From Gammaproteobacteria bacterium (lineage in GTDB: Bacteria; Pseudomonadota; Gammaproteobacteria; Steroidobacterales; Steroidobacteraceae), in contig VEPJ01000033.1 of assembly GCA_012026925.1 (NCBI GenBank), positions 1-38,860 on the forward strand: 38,860 nucleotides of DNA. Reading direction: 5' to 3'. Positions 25,525-33,874 of the stretch are shown in pieces (the first letter of the stretch is position 1; each line of letters begins with the position of its first letter). Made by a program: the position numbers and the translations under genes. Below the pieces are notes generated by a model. It made no database searches. It was not told where the DNA came from and saw nothing but the letters and a program-made list of their open reading frames with translations.

Positions 25525-26559
25525 TCAGCCGGCTTCCGGCCGGATGGCGCGCTTCATGAGTGCGTGCACCGCTTCGCGTGCGGATTCGCCTTCGTAAAGC
25601 ACCCGGTACACCTGTTCGCAGATCGGCATGACGACGCCGTGGCGCTGCGCCACTTCGTGCACGGCCCGCGCAGCCAGCACGCCTTCGACGACCTGCCCGA
25701 TCTCGGCCTGTGCCTGCTCGAGCGTCTTGCCCGCGGCCAGGAGCAGGCCGCAGCGCCGGTTGCGCGACTGGTCGTCGGTGCAGGTGAGCACCAGGTCGCC
25801 GAGCCCCGCCAGGCCCATGAACGTCTCGCGCTTCGCGCCGAGCGCGATCCCCAGGCGCATCATCTCGGCGAGGCCGCGCGTGATCAGGGCGACGCGCGTG
25901 TTGGCGCCGAACCCGAGTCCGTCCGAAGTGCCCGCCGCGATGGCGAGCACGTTCTTGACCGCGCCGCCGACCTCGACGCCGGTCATGTCGCTCGAGGCGT
26001 AGGCGCGGAATTTCTCGTCCGACAGGCTGCGGGCCAGCGCCATCGCGTAGTCGCCGTCGCGCGACGCCACGGTCATCGCGCTCGGTAGCCCTGCGCCCAC
26101 CTCCCTGGCGAACGTGGGACCCGACAGCACCGCCGTCGGTACCCCGGTCCCTAGGACCTCGTCCGCGACTTCGTGCGGGAGCCTGCCCGTCGCGAGCTCG
26201 AAGCCCTTGGTGGCCCATGCCACCCGCTGCCCCGGTCGCAGCAGCGGCCTCGTGCGCTCGAGCACTTCGCGGAAGGCATGGCTCGGCACGACCACGAGCA
26301 GCTGGTCCGCCTGCGTGACGGCCCGCTCGAAGTCGTGCTCGATCTCGACGCGGTCGGGCAGCGTGACGCCCGGCAGGTAACGGTTGTTGACCCGCGTGCG
26401 GGTCATGGCCGCGAGCTCGTCCGTCTCGATGCCCCAGAGGATCGTGCGGTGGCCGGTGCGCCCGAGGTGCACCGCCAGCGCGGTGCCCCACGAGCCCGAG
26501 CCGAGCACGGCCACGGTCGGCTTCGGCCCGGGCGATGCGGCCTGCTCCGGGGCACCCAC
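25525..26559 (-). CDS. gpsA: Glycerol-3-phosphate dehydrogenase [NAD(P)+]
   Basis: 344 aa; reduces dihydroxyacetone phosphate to sn-glycerol-3-phosphate for phospholipid synthesis. N-terminal Rossmann motif VAVLGSGSWGTALAVHL; then WGIETDE, VNNRYLPGV, VVVPSHAFREVL, WATKGFE, LSGPTFAREVGAGLP. The helical domain has GVEVGGAVKNVLAIAAG with the catalytic Lys, and GLAGLGDLVLTCTDDQSRNRR. Start GTG at 26557-26559 gives a ~15-residue extension before the Rossmann strand, as in some homologues. It lies 13 bp after secB, the same secB-gpsA order as in E. coli. Confidence 0.96.
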   Translation of the reverse strand: MGAPEQAASPGPKPTVAVLGSGSWGTALAVHLGRTGHRTILWGIETDELAAMTRTRVNNRYLPGVTLPDRVEIEHDFERAVTQADQLLVVVPSHAFREVLERTRPLLRPGQRVAWATKGFELATGRLPHEVADEVLGTGVPTAVLSGPTFAREVGAGLPSAMTVASRDGDYAMALARSLSDEKFRAYASSDMTGVEVGGAVKNVLAIAAGTSDGLGFGANTRVALITRGLAEMMRLGIALGAKRETFMGLAGLGDLVLTCTDDQSRNRRCGLLLAAGKTLEQAQAEIGQVVEGVLAARAVHEVAQRHGVVMPICEQVYRVLYEGESAREAVHALMKRAIRPEAG

Positions 26560-26572
26560 GGTGGAGGCGCCC

Positions 26573-27052
26573 TCAGTTGACGGAGGCGGCCGCCTGCTGC
26601 TGCTGGGCCGCGCGCGCGTGGAGCCCTTCGAACGTCACGAGCGGCAGGAGGAACGGCGGGAAACCGCCCTTGGTGACCAGGTCCGAAATCGTCGTGCGGG
26701 CGAACGAGAGCAGGTAGTTCGGCGCGACGATGCTCAGCACCTGGCCCAGGTCGTTCGCGGACAGGTTGCGGATCATGAAAGCGCCGGCCTGCTGCAGCTC
26801 GAGCAGCCACACGGTCTTGTCGCCGACCTTGGCTTCGAGGTTCACCTGCAGCACGACTTCGTGCATGTCCTGCGCGAGCGCGGCGGCGCGCGTCGAGAGG
26901 TTCAGGTTCACGGACGGGTTGCCTTCGCCGCCGGCCATGAAAGGACCGTTCGGCGCCTCGAAGGAGCAGTCCTTGATGTAGACCGCCTGCGGGTTGATCA
27001 CCGGCGCATTCGGGTCCGCGGCGGTCGAGTTCTGGCTGTTCGGTTGGGTCAT
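26573..27052 (-). CDS. secB: Protein-export chaperone SecB
   Basis: 159 aa, cytoplasmic tetrameric chaperone that keeps preproteins unfolded and hands them to SecA. Family motifs: VYIKDCSFEAPNGP, VNLNLSTRA, YEVxLxVxVxA-type strand (HEVVLQVNLEAKVGD), APNYLLSFARTTISDLVTKGGFPPF. AGGA lies 8 nt before the ATG. Transcribed from the left-reading gene set grxC > secB > gpsA. Confidence 0.98.
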   Translation of the reverse strand: MTQPNSQNSTAADPNAPVINPQAVYIKDCSFEAPNGPFMAGGEGNPSVNLNLSTRAAALAQDMHEVVLQVNLEAKVGDKTVWLLELQQAGAFMIRNLSANDLGQVLSIVAPNYLLSFARTTISDLVTKGGFPPFLLPLVTFEGLHARAAQQQQAAASVN

Positions 27053-27112
27053 GGTCTCGTCCTGTCTCAGGTGTTCCGTGTATTGCGTGGGGCCGCTCGA
27101 GCGCGGGGTCGT

Positions 27113-27382
27113 TCAGGCGTGTCCGAGCAATCTGTCGAGCTCGCCCGACTTGTCGAGGGCATAGAGGTCGTCGAAGCCGCCGACGTGGCGGTCGCCGATG
27201 AAGATCTGCGGCACCGTACGGCGGCCGCCGCTGCGGGCGAGCATCGCCTGGCGCTCGGCCGGGTCCTCGTCCACCTTGATCTCGCGAAAGGCGGCGCCCT
27301 TGCGCTCGAGCAGCGCGCGCGCCCGCTCGCAGTACGGGCACCAGGCCGTCGAGTACATCACCACCCCGGTCTCGTCGCCCAT
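27113..27382 (-). CDS. grxC: Glutaredoxin 3
   Basis: 89 aa, a small dithiol glutaredoxin with redox motif CPYC at 15-18, the cis-Pro TVPQIFIG and GGFDDLYAL near the end. It reduces disulfides with glutathione in the cytoplasm. It follows the rhodanese gene by 11 bp and precedes secB by 60 bp, the same neighbour order as E. coli yibN-grxC-secB. Confidence 0.96.
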   Translation of the reverse strand: MGDETGVVMYSTAWCPYCERARALLERKGAAFREIKVDEDPAERQAMLARSGGRRTVPQIFIGDRHVGGFDDLYALDKSGELDRLLGHA

Positions 27383-27393
27383 CGCGCCAGCCC

Positions 27394-27831
27394 TCACTTG
27401 CCCTTGGCGTCCGACTTCACGAGCGGCAGGTTGTCCGCGCGCCACGCCTGCAGGCCGCCGCGCAGGTTCACGACCTTCGTGAACCCCTGGGCCTGCAGGA
27501 CCCGGGCGGCCGCGCCGGAGCGCATCCCGCTCTCGCAGCACGTGATCACGACCTTCTCGCGGTACTTCTTCAGCGTCTCGGCGCTGCTCGCGAGCTGCTC
27601 CTGTGGAATGTGCTTCGCGTCGATCACGTGACCGCCGTCGAACTCCGCCTGGCTGCGCACGTCCACGAGGACGGCGCCCTGGTTGAGCAGGCGGACTGCG
27701 TCCATCGGGCCCACCGACTGGCCGCCGCTGCGGGCCCGGCTGATCTCGTAGACCAGCGCCGCGATGGCGAGCACCACCGTGCCTCCCACGAGGAACGGGT
27801 GCCGGGCGACGTATTCGAGGAGACGGTCCAT
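27394..27831 (-). CDS. Membrane-anchored rhodanese-like protein (YibN-type)
   Basis: 145 aa with one N-terminal helix (~12-29) and a single rhodanese domain (~40-135) in the cytoplasm. The active loop is C99-ESGMRS, directly after another Cys (C98). Conserved features are VDVRSQAEFDGGHV and LRGGLQAWR. A sulfurtransferase or sulfur carrier is expected; the substrate is unknown. The gene leads the rhodanese-grxC-secB-gpsA group and is divergent from envC. Confidence 0.93.
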   Translation of the reverse strand: MDRLLEYVARHPFLVGGTVVLAIAALVYEISRARSGGQSVGPMDAVRLLNQGAVLVDVRSQAEFDGGHVIDAKHIPQEQLASSAETLKKYREKVVITCCESGMRSGAAARVLQAQGFTKVVNLRGGLQAWRADNLPLVKSDAKGK

Positions 27832-27859
27832 GGGTGGGGCGGGAAAAAGAGGGTCGCGG

Positions 27860-27868
27860 ATTATAGCA
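27860..27868 (-). promoter_or_regulatory. Extended -10 promoter for the rhodanese-grxC-secB-gpsA genes
   Basis: The minus strand reads TGCTATAAT, a perfect -10 with the TGn extension, 28 bp upstream of the rhodanese ATG. The predicted start is near 27853. An extended -10 can work without a good -35, and no strong -35 is seen. Confidence 0.65.
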
Positions 27869-27926
27869 GCCCCGCCGACACGCTAGACTTGCGCGCTCTT
27901 GACCCGCCTGGAAGCCCGATCGAGGC

Positions 27927-29135
27927 ATGTTCCGCCACCGTTCTGCCAGCCCCCGCCGCGAAAAGCCGCTGCGCCGGCCCACCAGGGTCGTCGCCGTCGC
28001 GGTGTGCGCGGCATGGGTCGTGGCGGCGGTTCCGGCGCTGGCCGCGCAAGGCAAGGCCACCCCGGCCCAGAAGGAGGCCGAGCTGCGCAAGGTCAATTCC
28101 CGGATCGAGAAGGTCCGCAAGGACGTCAACGAGGACATCGAGAAGCGCGACAAGCTGAGCGTCCAGCTGCGCGATGCCGAGCTCGGTGTGCAGGCGGCCC
28201 GCAAGAAACTCGACGAGATCCGGGCGCAGCGCATCGCGAGCGAGGCGCGGCTGGCCGATCTCGAGAAGGAGCAGGCCGATCTCGAGAAGGCGCTCGCGGG
28301 CGAGCGTGGTGCGCTCGCGGGCGAGCTGCGCGCGGCGTACGTGAACGGCCGCGAGGAGGAGCTCAAGCTCCTGCTGAACCAGGAGGACCCGGCGACCTTC
28401 GGGCGCATGCTCGAGTACTACGGCTACTTCGGTCGCGCGCGCGCCGAACGCATCAACAGCATCAAGGACAAGCTCGAGCACCTCCGCCTCGTGCGCGAGA
28501 AGATCGCGGAGGAGCACCAGCGGCTCGCCGACCTCGAGGCCAACCAGGAGCGCGAAGTCGCCGCGCTGCGGTCGGCCCAGGACCAGCGGTCGAAGGCCGT
28601 CGCCGCCATCAGTACGCAGATCAGGCAGAAGGGCGGCGAACTCGAGCGTCTCGAATCCCAGGCGAAGTCGCTGGAAAAGCTGATCGCGGACCTCCGCAAG
28701 GCACTCGAGGACGTGCCGGTCGCGAAGCAGGCGCCCTTCGAGCCGCTCAAGGGCAAGTTGCCCTGGCCCGTGCAGGAAGGGAAAGTCCTCGCACGGTTCG
28801 GCCAGCCTCGTGCGGGCGGTTCCATGCGCTGGCAGGGCATGCTCATCGGTACGGACCGCGGAGCCCGGGTGCGCGCGCCGTTCGCCGGGCGCGTGGTGTA
28901 CGCCGACTGGCTGCCGGGCATGGGACTGATGATCGTGCTCGACCACGGCGGCGGCTACCTGAGCCTCTACGGGCACAACGAGGAGCTCTTCCGCAAGGTG
29001 GGCGAGCCGGTGAGCGGCGGCGACGTGATCGGCGCGGTGGGGGACACCGGTGGCCACAACCAGCCGGCGCTTTATTTCGAAGTGCGCCGGGGTCGCCAGC
29101 CGGTCGATCCGGAGATCTGGCTGCAGCGTCGCTGA
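27927..29135 (+). CDS. envC: Murein hydrolase activator EnvC
   Basis: 402 aa. Signal/anchor helix (~20-40), a long coiled coil (~45-270, Glu/Lys/Arg-rich), and a C-terminal LytM (M23) domain (~290-398). The domain has GMLIGTDRGARVRAPFAGRV, GMGLMIVLDHGGGYLSLYGHN and LYFEVRRGRQPVDPE. The zinc ligands of active M23 enzymes are largely lost: the first His is Gln/Trp (RWQG) and the last His-x-His is replaced (YFEVR). This is the expected degenerate pattern of EnvC, which activates amidases AmiA/B at the septum instead of cutting peptidoglycan itself. Starts at ATG 27927 after a short divergent spacer. Confidence 0.93.
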   Translation: MFRHRSASPRREKPLRRPTRVVAVAVCAAWVVAAVPALAAQGKATPAQKEAELRKVNSRIEKVRKDVNEDIEKRDKLSVQLRDAELGVQAARKKLDEIRAQRIASEARLADLEKEQADLEKALAGERGALAGELRAAYVNGREEELKLLLNQEDPATFGRMLEYYGYFGRARAERINSIKDKLEHLRLVREKIAEEHQRLADLEANQEREVAALRSAQDQRSKAVAAISTQIRQKGGELERLESQAKSLEKLIADLRKALEDVPVAKQAPFEPLKGKLPWPVQEGKVLARFGQPRAGGSMRWQGMLIGTDRGARVRAPFAGRVVYADWLPGMGLMIVLDHGGGYLSLYGHNEELFRKVGEPVSGGDVIGAVGDTGGHNQPALYFEVRRGRQPVDPEIWLQRR

Positions 29136-29246
29136 CGCACCGCATTATGTTCAATCAACATCTGCCGGGCGAAGGCCGCGAGCGATGCGTCCGGATAGAC
29201 TGAGGCGCACGTCAAGGATTCGCGCGCGCGCGATCAAGGAAGATGC
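29136..29246. promoter_or_regulatory. Spacer before the GGDEF/EAL gene
   Basis: 111 bp. At 29147-29161 there is ATGTT-CAATC-AACAT, a 5-bp inverted repeat with a 5-bp spacer that could be an operator, and an alternating (CG) run near 29220-29232. AAGGA precedes the ATG at 29247. No promoter can be assigned with confidence. Confidence 0.35.
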
Positions 29247-31526
29247 ATGAGTAAGCCGCACGGCTTGAACGAGCGACCAGGACTCCGCATGCAGATTGTC
29301 GAGGCGCTGCCCGACGCGCCGGCACCTATCAGCGCTACTTCGCTGGACCCGTACGGCCAGCTGATCAAGATGCTGATGCCACGCGCGCAGTCCATCGCGA
29401 TCTACGATCGCATGGGGCTGCCGGTCTGGCTGAACGACGGGCTCGACTCGCCCGAGTTGCACCGGCTGCTGCAGGAATCGCTGGCCCAGGAACTCGGGCG
29501 GGAGTCACGCAGGGACGGCTTTACGGAGCCCGTGGACAGCGACCACTCGGCCCACGTGTTCCTGCTGCGGGACTCGGATGGCGCACTGCTCGGCGCCGTC
29601 GGCATCGTCTCGCGCGAGTCCACCCAGCGTGCCGAGACGCGGCCTTTCTCGCTCGTGCATGGCCTGCTCAGGCCGGCACTCGAGTGCCTGACCCGCGAAC
29701 TCGCGTCCCAGTACAGCATCGGCGACCTGCAACGCAGCCTCATGGTCCGTGACCGCGACCTCGAGCTGCTGCTCGGCGCAACCGCCGCGGACGCCCCGAC
29801 CGCCGAAACCACCGACGACTTCGGCCAGATGCTGCAGGGCTGCGTGGACCATCTCGGCTGCAGCATCGGCGCGCTCATCATCCCGGACAAGAACATCGCG
29901 GTCTGCCGCACCGGCAAGGGCACTTCGCCGCGATCCGGCGCCGAGGTGCTGACCCGGACGCACCGGCACCTGCTCGCCTGGACGCAGTTGCATCGCCAGG
30001 CGATGACGTCCAACCGGCCCGGCGACGAGGTCCACGGCGGCGCCGTGCCGTACAAGATCCTCTCGTGTCCGGTCATGCACGGCGCGCAGCGCGTGCTGGG
30101 CATCCTGGCGCTGTTCAAGCCGATGGCCGCCGCCGATTTCGACCTGCGGCAGGTGCGGCTCGTGGAACTGCTCGCGCGTCGCGTGGCGTACATCCTGATG
30201 AACGCCTACGACCCGACGACGGGTCTCCTCACCCGCCCGGCCTTCGAGAAGCGCGCCCAGGCGCTACTTGCGCCGGATATCGCGAGTTCGAACCACTGCG
30301 TCATCTACGTCGACATCGACCGGCTCCACGTCCTGAACGAGAACCTCGGCATGCACGTCGGGGACGAGGTCATCGTGCGCGTGGCCGACGTCATCCGCCG
30401 CAATCTCACCCCGCGCATGCTGGCCGCGCGCATCTCGGGCGACCGCTTCGCGCTGTTCGTCGGCGACGCGTCGCTCGACACGGCGCAGACGATCGCGGAG
30501 AACCTGCGCGACGGCCTCGAGCGGCTCGAGTTCGTGGCCGGCACGCAGCCCGTCGACGTCTCGGCGAGCTTCGGCGTGGCCCGCGTCCTGGAGGGCAAGC
30601 ACCCGCTCTCCCATGCGCTGGCCGCCGCCGAGATTGCGTGCAAGGCCGCCAAGGACCGCGGTCGCGACCGGGTCGAGGTGTACGAGGAAAGCGACCAGAG
30701 CATCGTGCGCCGCTATACCGACGTGACGCTGGTCGGCACGCTGCGTCGCGCGCTGGCCCAGGACCGCTTCCGCCTCGAGGCCCAGGCCATCGTGCCGCTG
30801 AACGGCGCCGCGAGCGGGCCGAAGTACGAGCTGCTCCTGCGCATGACCGACGAGGCGAACGAGAGCATCTCGCCGGAGAAATTCCTGTCCGCGGCGGAGC
30901 GCTACCAGCTGGCGCCCGCGATCGACCGCTGGGTCGTGCGGCGCGTCCTCACCACCCTGGCGCCGTACGCGGACCCGTTGCGACGGCTCGGCGCCTGCTT
31001 CGCGGTCAACATCTCGGGCCAGTCGCTGGGCGACCAGGAGTTCTCCGCGTTTCTCGAGGGCCAGCTGCGCGAGAGCGCGCTCCCGTCCCACCTGCTCACC
31101 TTCGAGCTGACGGAGACGGCGGCAGTCGCGAACATCGTGCGAGCCGAGGCGCTCATCCGTCGCCTGCGCGAGCTCGGATTCGGCGTGGCGCTCGACGACT
31201 TCGGCCGCGGCCTGAGCTCCCTCACCTACCTCAAGACGCTTCCCGTCACGACGCTCAAGATCGACGGCAGCTTCGTCCGCGACGTGGTCGGCGACGACCG
31301 GTCGCAGGCCATGCTGAGCGCCATCGTCCGGCTCGCGCAGGCCATGGGGCTCGCGACCGTCGCGGAATGCGTCGAGAGCGACCCGATCCGCGACATCGTC
31401 CAGCGCCTGGGCGGCGAATTCGGCCAGGGCTTCTCCATCGGGCGCCCGATCCCGCTCGAACGCGTGATCGGCGGGCTCACCGGCGATAAACTCGGGTCCG
31501 GCAAGGTAATCGCCCAGACCGCTTGA
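29247..31526 (+). CDS. Degenerate GGDEF plus EAL domain protein
   Basis: 759 aa, no membrane helices seen. The N-terminal ~325 residues hold PAS/GAF-like sensory regions. A GGDEF-type domain (~330-490) follows in which the active-site motif is SGDRF (397-401) instead of GGDEF, so cyclase activity is unlikely. The EAL domain (~510-750) keeps catalytic residues: Glu528 in YELLLRM, Asn in VNISGQ, FELTETA, LDDFGRG, LKIDGSF and AECVES. Cyclic-di-GMP hydrolysis or binding is therefore plausible. The motif is E-L-L, not E-A-L. The architecture is reminiscent of FimX-like proteins. The ctpA start overlaps its stop. Confidence 0.9.
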   Translation: MSKPHGLNERPGLRMQIVEALPDAPAPISATSLDPYGQLIKMLMPRAQSIAIYDRMGLPVWLNDGLDSPELHRLLQESLAQELGRESRRDGFTEPVDSDHSAHVFLLRDSDGALLGAVGIVSRESTQRAETRPFSLVHGLLRPALECLTRELASQYSIGDLQRSLMVRDRDLELLLGATAADAPTAETTDDFGQMLQGCVDHLGCSIGALIIPDKNIAVCRTGKGTSPRSGAEVLTRTHRHLLAWTQLHRQAMTSNRPGDEVHGGAVPYKILSCPVMHGAQRVLGILALFKPMAAADFDLRQVRLVELLARRVAYILMNAYDPTTGLLTRPAFEKRAQALLAPDIASSNHCVIYVDIDRLHVLNENLGMHVGDEVIVRVADVIRRNLTPRMLAARISGDRFALFVGDASLDTAQTIAENLRDGLERLEFVAGTQPVDVSASFGVARVLEGKHPLSHALAAAEIACKAAKDRGRDRVEVYEESDQSIVRRYTDVTLVGTLRRALAQDRFRLEAQAIVPLNGAASGPKYELLLRMTDEANESISPEKFLSAAERYQLAPAIDRWVVRRVLTTLAPYADPLRRLGACFAVNISGQSLGDQEFSAFLEGQLRESALPSHLLTFELTETAAVANIVRAEALIRRLRELGFGVALDDFGRGLSSLTYLKTLPVTTLKIDGSFVRDVVGDDRSQAMLSAIVRLAQAMGLATVAECVESDPIRDIVQRLGGEFGQGFSIGRPIPLERVIGGLTGDKLGSGKVIAQTA

Positions 31527-32773
31527 CCCGTTCCGTCCATACCGCCCTGTCCGTGCTGGCCGGTGTCGCCATCGGTGCCGGAATCATGCTCGTGCGCGGC
31601 GTGCTGGCGGACCGGCATGTCGCCACGCCGCCCCCGGCCCCGCCTCCGGTGACGGCAAAGGCCCCGGCGCACGAATTGCTCGACGAGGTCGCGGACCGCG
31701 TCCGTCGCGAGTACGTCGATCCGGTCGCCCCGGGCACGCTCGAGCAGGCCGCCGTCAAGGGCATGGTCGAAAGCCTCGATCCGCACTCGGCCTTCCTCGA
31801 CCGCTCCGAATACGACGAAATGCGTGTCAGCACGGCGGGCAGCTATTCGGGCGTCGGCATCGAGGTGGCCGAGGACGAAGGCCGCATCGTCGTCATGAAC
31901 CCGATCGAGGGTTCGCCGGCGGAGCGCGCGGGAGTGCGTGCCGGCGACGTGCTCGTCGAGGTGGACGGACAGCCGGTCGAGCCGCGCAGCCTCGACGCCA
32001 CCATCGACCGCATGCGCGGCGCCGCGGGATCGCACGTCCGCATCGTCGTCTCCCGCAAGGGCGAGCCCGAGGCTCTGCCGTTCGATCTCGAGCGCTCCGA
32101 GGTCCACGTGCACACGGTGCAGGCTGCGCCGCTGCCGGGCCGCTACGGTTACGTTCGCATCACGCATTTCAGCGACTCGACGCCCGGCGACCTCGACAGC
32201 GCGCTCGAGGCGCTGCAGGCCGCGGAAAAGATTCCCTTGCGCGGCCTCGTGCTCGACCTGCGCGACAACCCGGGCGGCGTGCTCGAGTCCGCGGTCGGCG
32301 TCGCCGATTCCTTCCTCGATTCGGGCATGATCGTCCGCGCCGACGGTCGCACGCCCGACGCACGGTTCGAGATGGATGCAACCGCGGGCGACCTGCTCGC
32401 AGGTGCACCCGTCGTCGTGCTCGTGGACCGCGGCTCGGCGTCGGGCGCCGAGATCGTGGCGGGCGCGCTGCGTGACCACGGGCGCGCGACGCTGATGGGC
32501 GAGCGCACGTTCGGCAAGGGATCGGTGCAGACGGTGATGCCGTTGAGCAACGGCGAGGCGCTCAAGCTCACGACGTCGCGTTACTACACGCCTTCGGGCC
32601 GGTCGATCCAGGAACGCGGGCTCGAGCCCGATGTCCGGATTGCCGGCCTCGGCCATCCGACGCCACACGGCTTCGACCGCGCCGTCGGCAGCGATCCGGC
32701 CGTGCGGTCGGCGCTGCAGTACCTGCGGGACCGCACGCTCGACACCCACGTCGCGCTCGCGGGCGGGCGCTGA
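31523..32773 (+). CDS. ctpA: C-terminal processing peptidase, S41 (CtpA type)
   Basis: 416 aa. N-terminal signal/anchor helix (~7-26), then an S41 N-terminal helical region, a PDZ domain (~105-185, YSGVGIEV, GDVLVEVDGQPV), and the protease core. The Ser-Lys dyad is visible: Ser307 in GSASGAE and Lys332 in TFGKGSVQ, spaced 25 residues as in CtpB. LDLRDNPGGVLESAVGVAD is the carboxylate-binding loop. It trims C-termini of periplasmic proteins, often peptidoglycan-hydrolase regulators; E. coli-like genomes often have it near envC. The start is TTG at 31523 overlapping the upstream stop as TTGA; no ATG is available before the helix. Confidence 0.93.
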   Translation: MTRSVHTALSVLAGVAIGAGIMLVRGVLADRHVATPPPAPPPVTAKAPAHELLDEVADRVRREYVDPVAPGTLEQAAVKGMVESLDPHSAFLDRSEYDEMRVSTAGSYSGVGIEVAEDEGRIVVMNPIEGSPAERAGVRAGDVLVEVDGQPVEPRSLDATIDRMRGAAGSHVRIVVSRKGEPEALPFDLERSEVHVHTVQAAPLPGRYGYVRITHFSDSTPGDLDSALEALQAAEKIPLRGLVLDLRDNPGGVLESAVGVADSFLDSGMIVRADGRTPDARFEMDATAGDLLAGAPVVVLVDRGSASGAEIVAGALRDHGRATLMGERTFGKGSVQTVMPLSNGEALKLTTSRYYTPSGRSIQERGLEPDVRIAGLGHPTPHGFDRAVGSDPAVRSALQYLRDRTLDTHVALAGGR

Positions 32774-32793
32774 CGCGCACCGGGGGCCCGGCC

Positions 32794-33354
32794 GTGGCGC
32801 GTGTGCTCGTGCCGCTGGCGCAAGGCTTCGAGGAAGTCGAGGCCGTCACGATCGTGGACCTGCTGCGGCGCGCGGGCATCGAGGTGCGCACGGCGTCGCT
32901 CGCGGGCAGCCAGGTAACCGGGTCGCACGGGATCACGCTCGCGGCGGACATGCTGCTCGACGACGCGGTGGCCGCCGACTACGACATGATCGTGCTGCCG
33001 GGCGGCATGCCCGGGTCCGATCACCTGAAGAAGGATGCGCGCGTCGTCGCCCTGCTGCGGCAGTTCGCGGCGGAGGGCCGTTTCACCGCGGCCATCTGTG
33101 CCGCGCCGGGCGTGCTCGCGCATGCGGGCCTGCTCGACGGGCGAGAGGCGACGAGCTTCCCGGGATTCCTGCGCGACGACTCGGCGCCCGGCCTGCGACT
33201 CAGCGAGGCGGCCGTCGTGGTGGACGGCAAGGTCGTCACCTCGCGCGGACCGGGCACTGCGATCGAGTTCAGCCTCGCGTTGATCGAGCTGCTGGTCGAC
33301 AAGGAGGCGGCCGACGCGGTCGGCGCCCGCCTGCAGCGCAATCGCGCCGTCTGA
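32794..33354 (+). CDS. DJ-1/PfpI family protein (YajL-like)
   Basis: 186 aa flavodoxin-like fold. The conserved nucleophile-elbow Cys102 lies in AAICAAPG and the partner Glu near 14 in FEEVEAV; also LPGGMPGS. These are the DJ-1/YajL signature residues, linked to protein repair or oxidative-stress chaperone roles. The GTG start at 32794 is 20 bp after ctpA. Convergent with the MAPEG gene. Confidence 0.92.
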   Translation: MARVLVPLAQGFEEVEAVTIVDLLRRAGIEVRTASLAGSQVTGSHGITLAADMLLDDAVAADYDMIVLPGGMPGSDHLKKDARVVALLRQFAAEGRFTAAICAAPGVLAHAGLLDGREATSFPGFLRDDSAPGLRLSEAAVVVDGKVVTSRGPGTAIEFSLALIELLVDKEAADAVGARLQRNRAV

Positions 33355-33387
33355 CGAAATCCTTCGCTGCGGCCTCGCTGCGCGGCG

Positions 33388-33771
33388 TCAGAGCAGCGAC
33401 TTCGCGGCTCCCAGGAGCGCGCCGATCAGCAGCACGAAGACCGGCGCGACGCTCATGCCGAAGCCGAACTCGCGTTTCGCCGGGTCAGCCACGTAACCGC
33501 GGAGGTAGAGGATCCGGCCGAGGATGTAGATCGCGCCGAGGATCGCGCCCCACACCGGGCTGACGTACCGCCCGAAGAGCCAGATCGCCGGGACGAACAC
33601 CACGAGCAGTTCCATCGTGTTGTAGTGCACGCGGAAATAGCGGTCGAACACCTCGTGACCGCTCGTGGCCGGCGCCTTCACGCCGTAGCGACCCCGGGCG
33701 CGGCCGACGAGCATGCCGAACACGACGAATTCCATGAGTGCGAGCGCGATGACGACCGCGACGATCTCCAT
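33388..33771 (-). CDS. MAPEG family membrane protein
   Basis: 127 aa with four predicted helices (~3-25, ~55-72, ~76-92, ~105-122) and the family motif FDRYFRVHYNTMELLVVFVP, plus YILGRILYLRGYV. MAPEG proteins are glutathione-dependent membrane enzymes or relatives of unknown activity. I chose the ATG at 33771 because GGGGAG is 6 nt upstream; a GTG 18 nt further up is possible but would place this site inside the coding sequence. Confidence 0.85.
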   Translation of the reverse strand: MEIVAVVIALALMEFVVFGMLVGRARGRYGVKAPATSGHEVFDRYFRVHYNTMELLVVFVPAIWLFGRYVSPVWGAILGAIYILGRILYLRGYVADPAKREFGFGMSVAPVFVLLIGALLGAAKSLL

Positions 33772-33874
33772 CCGGATCTCCCCTGTCACGTCCGATTCAT
33801 GAGGCGTGCAGATTCCATTACCATTCGTGCTGCGTCAACGGCCGCCGGCCGTGGCTTCCGGAGGAGTCGCAGAG

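Noticed and set aside
27927..29135. Active M23 endopeptidase
   Set aside because: The zinc ligands are replaced at the first and last positions, so the protein fits EnvC, a non-catalytic amidase activator.
29220..29232. Alternating CG run as Z-DNA or a microsatellite
   Set aside because: Only about 12 bases long, expected by chance in DNA this rich in GC.
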